Source: a bacterium
GTDB taxonomy: Bacteria > Krumholzibacteriota > Krumholzibacteriia > LZORAL124-64-63
Assembly (NCBI GenBank): GCA_024231905.1
Contig: JAAEQC010000199.1
Coordinates: 124,001 to 188,000, forward strand
Direction: 5' to 3'
DNA length: 64,000 bases
Shown here one piece after another: positions 40,519-49,486 of this stretch; positions within the stretch are counted from its first letter, which is position 1; each line of letters begins with the position of its first letter. The position numbers and the translations under genes are program-made. Under the pieces are notes generated by a model. The model had not been told where the DNA came from, did not search any database, and was given only the letters and a program-made list of their open reading frames with translations.

Positions 40519-42084
40519 GTGAAGAGAATCACGATCATCCTGCTGCTGTGCCTGGCGTCGGCCGCCGTCGCCCAGGCACCGCGTACCATGAATTTCCAGG
40601 GCACGCTGGCCGACGGTGGCGGTACGACCCTGCCCGACGCCAGCTACAACCTGACCTTCCGCCTGTGGGACGCGGACGTCGGCGGCTCGATCCTGTGGAC
40701 CGAGGCCCGGGTCGTGACCGTGGACGCCGGTATATTCACCGTCGTGCTCGGCGAGACGACGCCGTTGCTGCTGCCCTTCGACCAGCCCTACTGGTTGGGC
40801 GTCCAGGTGGGCGGCGACGCCGAGCTCTCGCCCCGTTCGCCCCTGACCGCCATGCCCTACGCCATGAACGTCGCGGACGGCGCCGTGGTGCAGAGTCTCA
40901 ACGGCCGGGTGGACGACCTGAGCATCGTCGGCGGCGCCAACATCACGGTGAACACCGTGGGCAACGACATCATCATCAACGGAACCGGCGCCCTGACCGA
41001 CGCCGACTGGAACGTCGTGGGCAACGACATGACGAGCATCCCCGTGGGCAACGTGGGCATCGGCGCGGCGGTACCGATCAGCAAGCTGCAGGTCGTCGGG
41101 GACGTGACCGCCGGGGACGACGCCACCGCGGGCGGGTTCCTGGCCGAGACCGGTTTCGGGCCGCAGTCCATCATCGGTGGCGCCTACTTCTCCGCGGGAT
41201 CCGAGATCCAGTTGCGAGAGGAAACAGGGTTTACGCACTTGTATGCCCAGCCCGACTTCGACGGCACCGGCGGGTTCTTCCAGGTCACGGCCGGCCCCGC
41301 CGGACAGGGATTCGTGGTCGACGGCAACTACAACAGTACCGGGAGCGCCCGCATTTCGATGTCCGGAGCCTCATCCGGCGCGTTCTTCCGGACCGATCTG
41401 GCCGGTAACGACGCGGTGGTGCTGCCGGTCGACGCCGTCTACGCGAACGAAATCCTCGATGAGCCCGGCGTGGCCAGCAATCTTGCCACTGGCCCCATCA
41501 AACTGAGTACGAGTTACGGGGCGCTTGTCAGCCAGACCATCGTCTGCCCCACAGCCGGCTACGTTTATGTGCAGGCAACCGCCGAGGTCGATATCCTCCA
41601 CACGAATGGAACTTCCTCCTTCTCCACCATGGGAGTCTCGGAGAACGCTACCACCTTGCCCAGCAACCAGGATCAGAGCTTCTATCTACCTTCCAACGCG
41701 GTGTCGGGAACCTACCTCACATCACACTCGCCTAGCGGCATGTTCGAAGTCACGGCGGGTGCGCACACCTTCTACCTGGTGGCCAGGTCGAGCAATGCCA
41801 GCGTGGACATCGATATCTGGGACATGCAACTCAACTGCATCTTCTTCCCCACCGCCTACGGCGGGGTGACCAGCACGAAGTCGGGCCAGGCGGACGTGGA
41901 CCAGTTCTCCGGCAAGATCGCACCGGCGCCGGCACCCAGCGCAGCCGATCTCGCGGCCGAGCGGGCCGATTCGGAAGCCTTCGCCCGCGACCGGGTCGAT
42001 CGGGAACTGGCGGCCATGCGTCGGCAGTTGGAGCAATTGCAGAGCGAAGTCGATCAGATGAACGGGGCGGACGGGAGCCGCTAG
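40519..42084 (+). CDS. Secreted tail-fibre-like protein
   Basis: 521 residues from GTG 40519 (GGAGGGAG upstream) with signal peptide ITIILLLCLASAAVAQ. The N-terminal domain (MNFQGTLADGGGTTLPDASYNLTFRLWD ... LWTEARVVTVDAGIFTVVLG) is the fold found at the start of many bacterial fibre-like surface proteins. Repetitive beta regions follow (GNVGIGAAVPISKLQVVGDV, a phage-fibre-like phrase), then a jelly-roll-like part and a C-terminal coiled coil (AMRRQLEQLQSEVDQM), suggesting a trimer. Probably an adhesin or fibre subunit. Confidence 0.75.
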   Translation: MKRITIILLLCLASAAVAQAPRTMNFQGTLADGGGTTLPDASYNLTFRLWDADVGGSILWTEARVVTVDAGIFTVVLGETTPLLLPFDQPYWLGVQVGGDAELSPRSPLTAMPYAMNVADGAVVQSLNGRVDDLSIVGGANITVNTVGNDIIINGTGALTDADWNVVGNDMTSIPVGNVGIGAAVPISKLQVVGDVTAGDDATAGGFLAETGFGPQSIIGGAYFSAGSEIQLREETGFTHLYAQPDFDGTGGFFQVTAGPAGQGFVVDGNYNSTGSARISMSGASSGAFFRTDLAGNDAVVLPVDAVYANEILDEPGVASNLATGPIKLSTSYGALVSQTIVCPTAGYVYVQATAEVDILHTNGTSSFSTMGVSENATTLPSNQDQSFYLPSNAVSGTYLTSHSPSGMFEVTAGAHTFYLVARSSNASVDIDIWDMQLNCIFFPTAYGGVTSTKSGQADVDQFSGKIAPAPAPSAADLAAERADSEAFARDRVDRELAAMRRQLEQLQSEVDQMNGADGSR

Positions 42085-42107
42085 CAATCGACTGCGGACA
42101 ATGAGAG

Positions 42108-42141
42108 ACGCCCCGGGGCAGGTGCTCCGGGGCGTTCTTTT
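42108..42141 (+). terminator. Intrinsic terminator of the fibre-like gene
   Basis: ACGCCCCGG (42108-42116) pairs with CCGGGGCGT (42127-42135), followed by TCTTTTA. It lies 24 bases after the stop. Confidence 0.85.
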
Positions 42142-42156
42142 AGGAGCGGACAGGTA

Positions 42157-43095
42157 CTAGCGCACCAATTCGAACCCCTCGACTCCCACATGCACCGAGA
42201 ACACGAATCCCGCCCGCATGGTCGTGCCGTAGATGGCCTCGTGGTCGAACTCGCCCCGCCCGAAGGCCAGGCTGGCCACCCCGTCGACGCCCTCGCAGAT
42301 GACCACGATCTCGCCGTTGGAAGGGTCGATGCGCAGGATCTGGTTGGTGTGGTTGGAGGCGGTGTAGACCCGGCCGTGGACGTCCATGGCCAGGCCGTCG
42401 TGGCCCTCGCCCGTTGCGGCCAGGAGTTCCGGTGGTCCGGCGGGCCATCCGGACTCGTCCAGGGGGAGCTTCCAGATGCGGTCGTCCCAGACGATGGGGT
42501 CGATGCCGTCGAAGATCTGGGCCACGTAGAGGGTGCGGCCGTCTGGGGAGACGACCATGCCGTTGGGGCAGTTGACGGCGTCCGAGAAGAGGGTCAGCTC
42601 GCCGGCGGTGGACACGTGCCAGATTTCGTTGGTCGAGTCGTCCGAGACGAGGAACGAGCCGTCGGGCCGCACGACGATGAAGTTGGGATCGGTGATGCCC
42701 TTCTTCACCAGCCGCGTGCGCTTGCCCTCGGGGGTGACGCGCCAGACGATGCCGTCGCGGCGGGGATTGCCGTTGAAGGCGCTGGTCCGGCCGAAGTCGG
42801 CGAAGAGGATGTCTCGCTCGCCGATGGCCGCCAGGCCGAGGTTGGAGAAATAGGTGCCGAGGCGTTCGACCGAGCCGTCCAGCGCCACCCGCCACAGGGC
42901 TTTGTCGCCGCTCACGTAGAGGTCGCCCTGGCCGTTGAAGGCGATACCCTCGCAGCGGGCGAACTCGTCGGCCACGAGGGTGTCCACCGGGGCGGGGAAG
43001 GCGACCGGCTCGGGGATGTCCGGGATCGGGGGGCCGGAGGAGGCGCAGGCCGTCAACATCACGAACAGGGGCAGGGCGCAGACGAATCGGATCAC
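42157..43095 (-). CDS. SMP-30/gluconolactonase-like lipoprotein
   Basis: 312 residues from GTG 43095, seven bases after GGAGG. Lipobox LTAC (Cys at about 17) marks a lipoprotein. The rest is a six-bladed propeller of the SGL family: CEGIAFNGQGDLYVSG, FIVVRPDGSFLVSDDSTNEIW, NCPNGMVVSPDGRTLYVA, HDGLAMDVHGRVYTASN. Metal ligands fit E (CEG), N (CPNG) and D (GHDG). Typical substrates are sugar lactones or other esters; exact activity unknown. Confidence 0.85.
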   Translation of the reverse strand: MIRFVCALPLFVMLTACASSGPPIPDIPEPVAFPAPVDTLVADEFARCEGIAFNGQGDLYVSGDKALWRVALDGSVERLGTYFSNLGLAAIGERDILFADFGRTSAFNGNPRRDGIVWRVTPEGKRTRLVKKGITDPNFIVVRPDGSFLVSDDSTNEIWHVSTAGELTLFSDAVNCPNGMVVSPDGRTLYVAQIFDGIDPIVWDDRIWKLPLDESGWPAGPPELLAATGEGHDGLAMDVHGRVYTASNHTNQILRIDPSNGEIVVICEGVDGVASLAFGRGEFDHEAIYGTTMRAGFVFSVHVGVEGFELVR

Positions 43096-43172
43096 GACCG
43101 GACCTCCGGAAGGGTGCGAGTGGGGGCCGTGTCCTCTACGGTCGCCGGAAGAAATGGTTGTGGCCGGCCCGC

Positions 43173-43877
43173 CTACTGGAACGGATTCGTGGCGAACACC
43201 GAGAACTCGGGGATGAAGCCCCGGTCGTCGATCTCCAGGGCTCCTACCACCGCGTCGGCGATCTCGCGGGGGCGCAGCTTCCAATCCTTCAGTTCCTGCT
43301 CGTGACCCACCTTGCCGAAGAAGGGCGTCTGCACCTCGCTGGGGTTGACCAGCATGACCCGCACGTTGTGGGGACGCAACTCGGCGCGCCAGCACTCGGT
43401 CATGCCGCGCAGGGCGAACTTGGAGCCGGAGTAAGCGCTGCTTGTCTTGCCGCCGGCGAGCCCGCTGGTGGAGGAGACGTTGACGATGCAGCCCTTGTTC
43501 TGGGTCACGAAGCGGCGGGCGGCGGCCCGGCCCATGAGCATGGCGCCGGTGACGTTCACGGCGAAGACCCGTTCGAAGGCGGCCTGGTCCAGTTCGATCA
43601 GGGGGGCGAAGTAGCCGATGCCGGCGTTGTTCACGAGGATGTCGAGGCCGCCGAACTCCTTTTCGACCGTGGCTACGGCGCGCTCGGCGTCGTCCGCGTC
43701 GGCCACGTCGCCGGCGATGGCCAGGGCGCCGATCTCCGCGGCGGCGACGGCCAGTTTCTGTTCGTCGCGGGCCATGATCGCTACCTGGGCGCCTTTGGCG
43801 ATCAACGCCGTGGCGATGCCCTTGCCGATGCCTTCGCTGCCGCCGGTGACGAGGGCGCGTGCTCCTGACAGATCCAT
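43173..43877 (-). CDS. Short-chain dehydrogenase/reductase
   Basis: 234 residues from ATG 43877 (GGGAG upstream). NAD(P)-binding TGGSEGIGKG, NNAG at INVTGAMLMG context, and the catalytic Ser-Tyr-Lys triad as NVSSTSGLAG ... SAYSGSKFAL. It looks closest to 3-oxoacyl-ACP-reductase-like SDRs. The substrate cannot be told. It lies 77 bases downstream of the lipoprotein gene's start and is on the same strand. Confidence 0.9.
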   Translation of the reverse strand: MDLSGARALVTGGSEGIGKGIATALIAKGAQVAIMARDEQKLAVAAAEIGALAIAGDVADADDAERAVATVEKEFGGLDILVNNAGIGYFAPLIELDQAAFERVFAVNVTGAMLMGRAAARRFVTQNKGCIVNVSSTSGLAGGKTSSAYSGSKFALRGMTECWRAELRPHNVRVMLVNPSEVQTPFFGKVGHEQELKDWKLRPREIADAVVGALEIDDRGFIPEFSVFATNPFQ

Positions 43878-43903
43878 GTGCTGCTCCCGGGTCGGATGAG
43901 AAA

Positions 43904-43928
43904 GAGGGAGGCCTTGGCGGCCTCCCTC
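43904..43928 (-). terminator. Terminator of the propeller gene ending at 43959
   Basis: GAGGGAGGCC (43904-43913) pairs with GGCCTCCCTC (43919-43928); TTTCTC follows on the minus strand. Confidence 0.7.
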
Positions 43929-43958
43929 CATGCTAGTTCCGCAGCGCGGAGCCGCAAC

Positions 43959-45188
43959 TCAGCGAACGATGCGGTAGTAGATCATCTCCATGGGATCCGC
44001 CTCCTCGCCCTCTTCCTCCACCGCGGCACCGCCGCCGCCGAACATGGTGGCGGTGGCGTCCACGTAACCCTTGATGACCATGGCGCGGTCCTCGCCCAGG
44101 ATGAAGATGCCGTCCTCGGTGCCGTCACCCTCGCATACGGCCTGCACCTGGTGGTCGAACTTCCCGTCCGGGGTGAAGACGTCGTAGGTGGCGAACACGC
44201 CCTCGGGCTGATCGACGGTGCCGTCGCTGGGCAGGATCCACAGGTTGCCCGCCCCGTCGACCTGCACGCCGCGGTTCAGCCAGTTGATGTCAGGCTCGGT
44301 GTCGGACAGTTCCAGTTCCACGGGGAAGGGCACCTGGGCGAAGGCCGCCTCCAGCAGGCCCCGCAGCCAGGCCGTGCTGTCGGCCGTGCGCTTGACGGTG
44401 GTGTACTCGCGCTCGATGACCCGCTCGAGGGTGAGGTCGGGCGCCCAGACGTTGATGCGGTAGGCGTTGCGCTCGGCGGACGAGTAGATGCGGCCGTCCG
44501 GTCCGACGGCGCTCGACCAGATGAACGCGGGCAGGTTCTCCACCTCGCGGTAGGTGAAATTGGTGAAATCCCAGTGAGCGTTCATGGTGATCAGGGGCTC
44601 GTTGACCCGGTGCTCATCGTTGAGCGTCGACAGGTAGAGGACGCGGTTCTGGGAGGCGGGAGTGTCGCCGGGCTTGATCTCCACGCTGGCGATCAGGAAC
44701 GTACCTCCGCGCTGCTCGGCCATGTTCATGGCCACGAAGCCGCCATCGGCAGCGTCGCCCAGGCGGGGCTCGATGGAGGGCAGGGGATTTCCGTCCGCGT
44801 CCACCCGCACGATCTTGCCGGGGAATTCCTGCACGAGGCCCACGCTGCCGTCGGGCATGATGACCATGTCCCGCGGCTGGCGGATCTCGCCCGGGCCGTC
44901 GCCCTGGCGGAAGAGGGTCTTCACCAGGGTGCCCTCCTCGTCGTAGACGAAGACCTGGCAGAGCTGGACGTCCATGACGTAGACCAGACCGTCGGGGCCC
45001 ATCTCGGCGAGGGTGACGAGGCCGAAGAAATTCTCCTCGTCGTCGGCGCCACCCACGCGCCACAGCTCTTCCATCTCGATTTGCTTCACGCCGTGGGCCG
45101 GTTCGGCGCCGTTCTTCACGACAACCGGCTCGGCGAGGGCGGTGCCGGCGGCCAGGACCAGGATCAGGATCAGATTGAGTGTGCGCAT
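43959..45188 (-). CDS. Exported six-bladed beta-propeller (NHL-like) protein
   Basis: 409 residues from ATG 45188, seven bases after GGAGG, with signal peptide LNLILILVLAAGTALA. NHL-type blades are visible (MGPDGLVYVMDVQLCQVFVYDEEGTLV, PRDMVIMPDGSVGLVQ, SSAVGPDGRIYSSAERN, VQVDGAGNLWILPSDG). The ending is acidic with EEEGEEADPMEMIYYRIVR. Such 6-bladed propellers are common in FCB-related bacteria; function unknown. Confidence 0.8.
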   Translation of the reverse strand: MRTLNLILILVLAAGTALAEPVVVKNGAEPAHGVKQIEMEELWRVGGADDEENFFGLVTLAEMGPDGLVYVMDVQLCQVFVYDEEGTLVKTLFRQGDGPGEIRQPRDMVIMPDGSVGLVQEFPGKIVRVDADGNPLPSIEPRLGDAADGGFVAMNMAEQRGGTFLIASVEIKPGDTPASQNRVLYLSTLNDEHRVNEPLITMNAHWDFTNFTYREVENLPAFIWSSAVGPDGRIYSSAERNAYRINVWAPDLTLERVIEREYTTVKRTADSTAWLRGLLEAAFAQVPFPVELELSDTEPDINWLNRGVQVDGAGNLWILPSDGTVDQPEGVFATYDVFTPDGKFDHQVQAVCEGDGTEDGIFILGEDRAMVIKGYVDATATMFGGGGAAVEEEGEEADPMEMIYYRIVR

Positions 45189-45270
45189 GGGCATGCCTCC
45201 ACGTCGGGGGTGAGCGGGTTGTCCCGCCGCACCCAGACGCAGAAACGTCCGGTAGGGTTGCAATCCCTGT

Positions 45271-45585
45271 TCAGCCGCAGCAGCCGAATTGGGTCAGGTC
45301 GATGCGGCCGGAGGACCGGACACTCACACCCTCGTCCTCGAGCAGGACCGCCTGGAGCCACTCTCCATCGGGCCCCCGGGGGGTGCGGATGCGGCCGCCG
45401 GTGCCGACCACCCGGTACCAGGGCACGGCGCTGCGTTCGGGCAGGGAAGCCAGGGCTTTGCCCACCAGGCGTGCACGTCCCGGCAGGCCCGCGGCGCCGG
45501 CAATCTGTCCGTAAGTGGCGACGCGACCGAGCGGAATCGTGGCCACAACGGCGTAAATGGCTTCATAACGCCAGATATCGGTCAT
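45271..45585 (-). CDS. Alkyltransferase-like (ATL) MGMT-family protein
   Basis: 104 residues from ATG 45585 with GAGG nearby. The fold of O6-alkylguanine transferase C-terminal domain is clear (VATIPLGRVATYGQIAGAAGLPGRARLVGKAL). The PCHRV active site reads PWYRV: the acceptor Cys is replaced by Trp. ATL proteins bind alkylated guanine without repair and flag it for nucleotide excision repair. The Tyr in place of the His is an extra departure. Confidence 0.88.
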   Translation of the reverse strand: MTDIWRYEAIYAVVATIPLGRVATYGQIAGAAGLPGRARLVGKALASLPERSAVPWYRVVGTGGRIRTPRGPDGEWLQAVLLEDEGVSVRSSGRIDLTQFGCCG

Positions 45586-45966
45586 GGATAGACCTCGTCT
45601 AAGCAATGAGTCCCATCGAGTCGCAGTGAACCGAGTCGCGGTGGGCCGTCCGGTTGGCTGGAACCGGGCCCGCGTGGGGCGCGGGGCCGGGCGGCTGGGG
45701 CAAGATAGCCGGTCGGCTCCTCCATGACGCACCCGCCGCCCGATTGTTTCACGCCGATACGTCGTTTTTTTGTGCAACGCGAGTTTCCGGATGCCGTATA
45801 CTCCGCCATCACGCCAACCGGAGGTGCCTGACGATGGTGAACATCAATCCTGCCAGGGTGAGCGGCTAGACCGTAACCCGCCTCCATCATCCCGAACAAC
45901 CTGGATCGAGAGTTCCACGGACGCCGCCGAGGCGTCGTGCCGTCACCGTCGTCAGGAGTCCGCACC
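45586..45966 (+). promoter_or_regulatory. Leader region of the MATE gene with a short uORF
   Basis: Within this 381-base gap a TATACT (45797-45802) is followed by GGAGG and an 11-codon ORF at 45834-45869 (MVNINPARVSG). A GACGCC-GCCGA-GGCGTC hairpin lies near 45919-45935, before the real start. It could be a drug-responsive leader; the promoter has no clear -35. Confidence 0.35.
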
Positions 45967-47379
45967 ATGTCTGAAACCAGGAGCGTAGCCCGCCGCACGG
46001 GCCTCTTCGCCACCGTCCGCGAATCCCTCGCCGGCGGCGAACGCGATTACACTACCGAGACCATCGGCCGGGCGGTGACCCTGCTGGCCATCCCCATGGT
46101 CCTCGAGATGCTCATGGAATCGGTCTTCGCCGTGGTCGATGTCTACTTCGTCGCCCGCCTGGGCGTGGATGCGGTGGCGGCCGTAGGCCAGACCGAGGCC
46201 ATGGTCTCCATCATCTATGCCGTAGCCGTGGGCCTGAGCATGTCGACCACGGCCATGGTCGCCCGGCGGATCGGCGAGAAGAACCGGGAAGGGGCGTCCG
46301 ACGCCACGGTCCAGGCCATGGGCCTGGGCGTCATCGTCGCCGCGTGCATTGCCGTGCCCGGCGCGATCTTCGCTCCGGACCTGCTGCGTCTCATGGGCGG
46401 TTCGACGGAGCTGGTGACCGGCGGCCAGGGCTACACCCGCATGATGCTCGGCGGCAACGTGACCATTGTGCTGCTCTTCCTGTTGAATGCGGTCTTCCGC
46501 GGCGCCGGCGACGCGGCCCTGGCCATGCGCGTCCTGTGGCTGGCCAACGGCATCAACATCGTCCTGGACCCGTGTCTGATCTTCGGCTGGGGACCGTTCC
46601 CCGAGCTGGGCCTCACCGGCGCCGCCGTGGCCACGAACATCGGTCGCGGCGTTGGCGTGTGTTTCCAGCTGGTGCTGCTCTTCCGGGGCCGGGGTACGGT
46701 GAAGTTGGGCCGTGGGCACCTGCGCCTGCGCGGAGCGGTCATGTTGCGCCTCATGCGCGTCTCCATGGGCGGCATCGGCCAGTTCCTCATCTCCACGTCG
46801 AGTTGGGTCGTGCTCGTGCGCCTGGTGAGCGGCTTCGGCGCCGTGGCCGTGGCGGGCTACACCATCGCCATCCGCATCTTCGTGGTGGCGCTCATGCCGG
46901 CCTGGGGAATCGCCAATGCCGCGCCGACCCTGGTGGGCCAGAATCTGGGGGCAGGACGGCCGGACCGGGCCGAGGCCTCGGTGTGGCGCGTGGGCGTCTA
47001 CAACGCGGTCTTCCTGGTGCTGGTGGCGATCGTGTTCATCACCTGGGCCGGACGACTCGTAGGGATCTTCACCGACGACCCGGACGTGATCGCCGCGGGC
47101 CGCACCTGTCTGCGGACCATCTCCTACGGCTACGGCGCGTACGCTTTCGGCATGGTCATGATCCAGGCCTTCAACGGGGCCGGGGACACGCGGACCCCCA
47201 CGGTCATCAACTTCTTCTGCTACTGGTGTTTCCAGATTCCGCTGGCCTGGCTGCTGTCCTACCGGGCGGGGCTGGAGTCCACGGGCGTGTTCGTGGCCAT
47301 CCTGGCGGCCGAGGTGGTCATGACCGTGGCCGGGGTGCTCGTCTTCCGGCGCGGCGGCTGGAAGACGCAGGAGATCTAG
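45967..47379 (+). CDS. MATE-family multidrug/Na+ antiporter
   Basis: 470 residues from ATG 45967 with AGGAG eight bases upstream. Twelve transmembrane helices in two MatE repeats: TLLAIPMVLEMLMESVFAVVDVYFVARLG ... and the second half beginning MLRLMRVSMGGIGQFLISTSSWVVLVRL. It pumps cationic drugs or dyes out using Na+ or H+. Long antisense open frames here are composition artefacts. Confidence 0.92.
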   Translation: MSETRSVARRTGLFATVRESLAGGERDYTTETIGRAVTLLAIPMVLEMLMESVFAVVDVYFVARLGVDAVAAVGQTEAMVSIIYAVAVGLSMSTTAMVARRIGEKNREGASDATVQAMGLGVIVAACIAVPGAIFAPDLLRLMGGSTELVTGGQGYTRMMLGGNVTIVLLFLLNAVFRGAGDAALAMRVLWLANGINIVLDPCLIFGWGPFPELGLTGAAVATNIGRGVGVCFQLVLLFRGRGTVKLGRGHLRLRGAVMLRLMRVSMGGIGQFLISTSSWVVLVRLVSGFGAVAVAGYTIAIRIFVVALMPAWGIANAAPTLVGQNLGAGRPDRAEASVWRVGVYNAVFLVLVAIVFITWAGRLVGIFTDDPDVIAAGRTCLRTISYGYGAYAFGMVMIQAFNGAGDTRTPTVINFFCYWCFQIPLAWLLSYRAGLESTGVFVAILAAEVVMTVAGVLVFRRGGWKTQEI

Positions 47380-47444
47380 GAAGGCAACGGCCGGAAGATC
47401 CACGTTTCGTGATCTACCATGTGTAGCGGTCGCCAAGGTACGAG

Positions 47445-47499
47445 ATCCGACCTCCGAAGCCGGTGCCGGCCGAAAGTAGGTGCCGGCGGGAGGTCGGAT
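47445..47499 (+). terminator. Long hairpin after the MATE gene
   Basis: ATCCGACCTCC (47445-47455) pairs with GGAGGTCGGAT (47489-47499). Between them GTGCCGGC occurs twice, allowing an inner structure. No T-run follows. Confidence 0.6.
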
Positions 47500-47631
47500 T
47501 CGTAATTCGTGTTAGTTTGTGCGTATAGATCAACACATCAGATTTCTACATCCATTGTGGGCGTTGCCCGATCGCATCGGAAGTTCTTCCTCGTCATATC
47601 ATTGAGTCTCGAATTCCCCGGAGGTTTCGCC

Positions 47632-49383
47632 ATGAGAAGAACTCCACGCGCTGTCGTCGCGCATGTCGGTCTGCCGCTCGTCCTGCTTGCGCTATGGAGC
47701 ACTGCGGTTTGCGCGCAGTCCCTCAGCGCCTGGTTGGGTGTGGGTCGTCCGGACACCAGCGACGGTGTCTTCGAAGGTACGTTGACGGACATCACGCCGG
47801 GATCGGGGGAATGGGGAAATTTCCTCTTCCTCGACTATGAAGCGGCGGATCCGGCCATCACGCTCGCGGATGTTCGTGTCGACTTCGGTCCATCCGTCGA
47901 CGCGGATCTGGAGAGCCGGGGCGCCGTCTTCGCCGACAATCTCGACGGCGCCGCCATCAGCAACGAGAATGTCGCCAACAACGTGTACACGGGCGAATTC
48001 GTCGGATTCGACGACGATGTGGATCTCTTCTTCATCGGTTTCGACTTCGACAAGCGGAGTTACTCCGGCGGCGGCACGCCCTTGGGTGCCGATTACGTGA
48101 ACGCCACCATCGTCGCGACGCTCAGCAACGGTGTCGAACTCACAGGCACCTTCGATGTGGTGGACTTCTTCATCGCGGTGGCCCAGATCGGTGTACCGGG
48201 TGGTGGCGATATCGATGTCTGGATCCGGGATTGCGCGGCTGATGTCGGCGACGTTCCGTCCAATGGTGTCTGTCCCCAGTGGTACACGAGCCCGGACATC
48301 TTCATCGACAACAATCTGGACGGCCTGCTCGATGCCCCGGTCTACGGAGAGGACAACATCCTGCGAGCCCTGGTTCGCAATCGGGGTTCGGGCTTCGCCC
48401 AGGACGTCACCGTCGATTTCTATTACCGCAACAACAATACCGGCCTAGTGTTTCCCGACGGCGCCACGCTCATCGGCAGCACCAGCGTGGATGTTCCTCC
48501 CAACGGCCTGGCCCTGTGTTCGGTGGACTGGCTCGGTCTGGCCGAAGCTCCGTCGTCCGGACATTGGTGCATCGGTGTCGTCCTGACCCACGGGGAGGAT
48601 CCACCCATCACTCCGCCTGTCATTCCGTACGAGGACAACAATGTGGGCATCGCCAATATCTGGTTCATCGCCGGCCGTGCAGGCGAACGGATGAGCCTGA
48701 GTTTCGATGCCGGTACGGGCGGCAGATCAGGCTTCGGGCTGGCGCCGTGGCCACGCCAGTTCCGGTTAGCGATCGTCGATTCGCTTCCGGACGGTTGGCG
48801 CTGGGAGTTGGAGGGCGCTGCCGCCGATACGCCGTTCGCGCTCAAACTCGGCGAGGTGCGGCCGGTCACGTTGACGGTGGAGCCTCCCGCGGATGCAGCG
48901 CCGCACACCGGTGGTGTGGTCGAGGTGCGGCAGGTGGACGTGATCACCGGCCGGGTGGTCGGCGGCGTCACCTACAACGTCTACGAGGATCACCGTCCGC
49001 CGGAGCCGGTGAAGGGTGTATTCGCGGAGTTGAGTTCACGAGGACTCGTGCTCAACTGGGACCCGGTCTTGCGAGAAGCCGGGACGGGACTTCCGGAAAG
49101 ATTGGCGTACTATGAGGTCGCGGTCGACGGCAAGGCCGTCGGGAAGGCTTTCAGGGATGCGGATCCGGCGCGACCGGGATTCCAATGGCGACCGCGCGTG
49201 GACGCGGCCGAGGACGCGCGTTACACCATCGTCGCCGTGGACGAAGGCGGTAACAGGTCGGAGCGATCGGAGGCCGTGGGCCGTCCTATCGTGGACCGCG
49301 AATGCCCGTTGTTGAACTGGCTGGTCTGGGTCCTTATCGTGCTGATCGTCCTCCTGATTCTCATTTGCTTGCGGCGGCGATGA
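47632..49383 (+). CDS. Secreted protein with CARDB/FN3-like domains and C-terminal TM-RRR anchor
   Basis: 583 residues from ATG 47632, seven bases after GGAGG, with a signal peptide ([22 protein letters not shown]). A beta-rich domain with acidic [15 protein letters not shown] is followed by a CARDB-like Ig domain ([23 protein letters not shown]). An FN3-like module follows ([19 protein letters not shown] ... [18 protein letters not shown]). The protein ends [23 protein letters not shown]: a single hydrophobic helix and three arginines at the very C-terminus. This resembles a sorting or tail anchor and is different from the NPFNP domain of its neighbours. The function is unknown. Confidence 0.7.
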   Translation: MRRTPRAVVAHVGLPLVLLALWSTAVCAQSLSAWLGVGRPDTSDGVFEGTLTDITPGSGEWGNFLFLDYEAADPAITLADVRVDFGPSVDADLESRGAVFADNLDGAAISNENVANNVYTGEFVGFDDDVDLFFIGFDFDKRSYSGGGTPLGADYVNATIVATLSNGVELTGTFDVVDFFIAVAQIGVPGGGDIDVWIRDCAADVGDVPSNGVCPQWYTSPDIFIDNNLDGLLDAPVYGEDNILRALVRNRGSGFAQDVTVDFYYRNNNTGLVFPDGATLIGSTSVDVPPNGLALCSVDWLGLAEAPSSGHWCIGVVLTHGEDPPITPPVIPYEDNNVGIANIWFIAGRAGERMSLSFDAGTGGRSGFGLAPWPRQFRLAIVDSLPDGWRWELEGAAADTPFALKLGEVRPVTLTVEPPADAAPHTGGVVEVRQVDVITGRVVGGVTYNVYEDHRPPEPVKGVFAELSSRGLVLNWDPVLREAGTGLPERLAYYEVAVDGKAVGKAFRDADPARPGFQWRPRVDAAEDARYTIVAVDEGGNRSERSEAVGRPIVDRECPLLNWLVWVLIVLIVLLILICLRRR

Positions 49384-49432
49384 CGTCCCGGTGCGAGCGG
49401 CCAGGACGTTCAAGGATCATGGGTGGATGCGA

Positions 49433-49464
49433 GCGGCCCCGGGATCAGATGATCCCGGGGCCGC
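49433..49464. terminator. Perfect bidirectional hairpin between convergent genes
   Basis: GCGGCCCCGGGATCA and its reverse complement are separated by only two bases. Termination is plausible for both the secreted protein and the broken protease. Confidence 0.65.
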
Positions 49465-49486
49465 TTCTCGTCACCGGCGGATTAGG

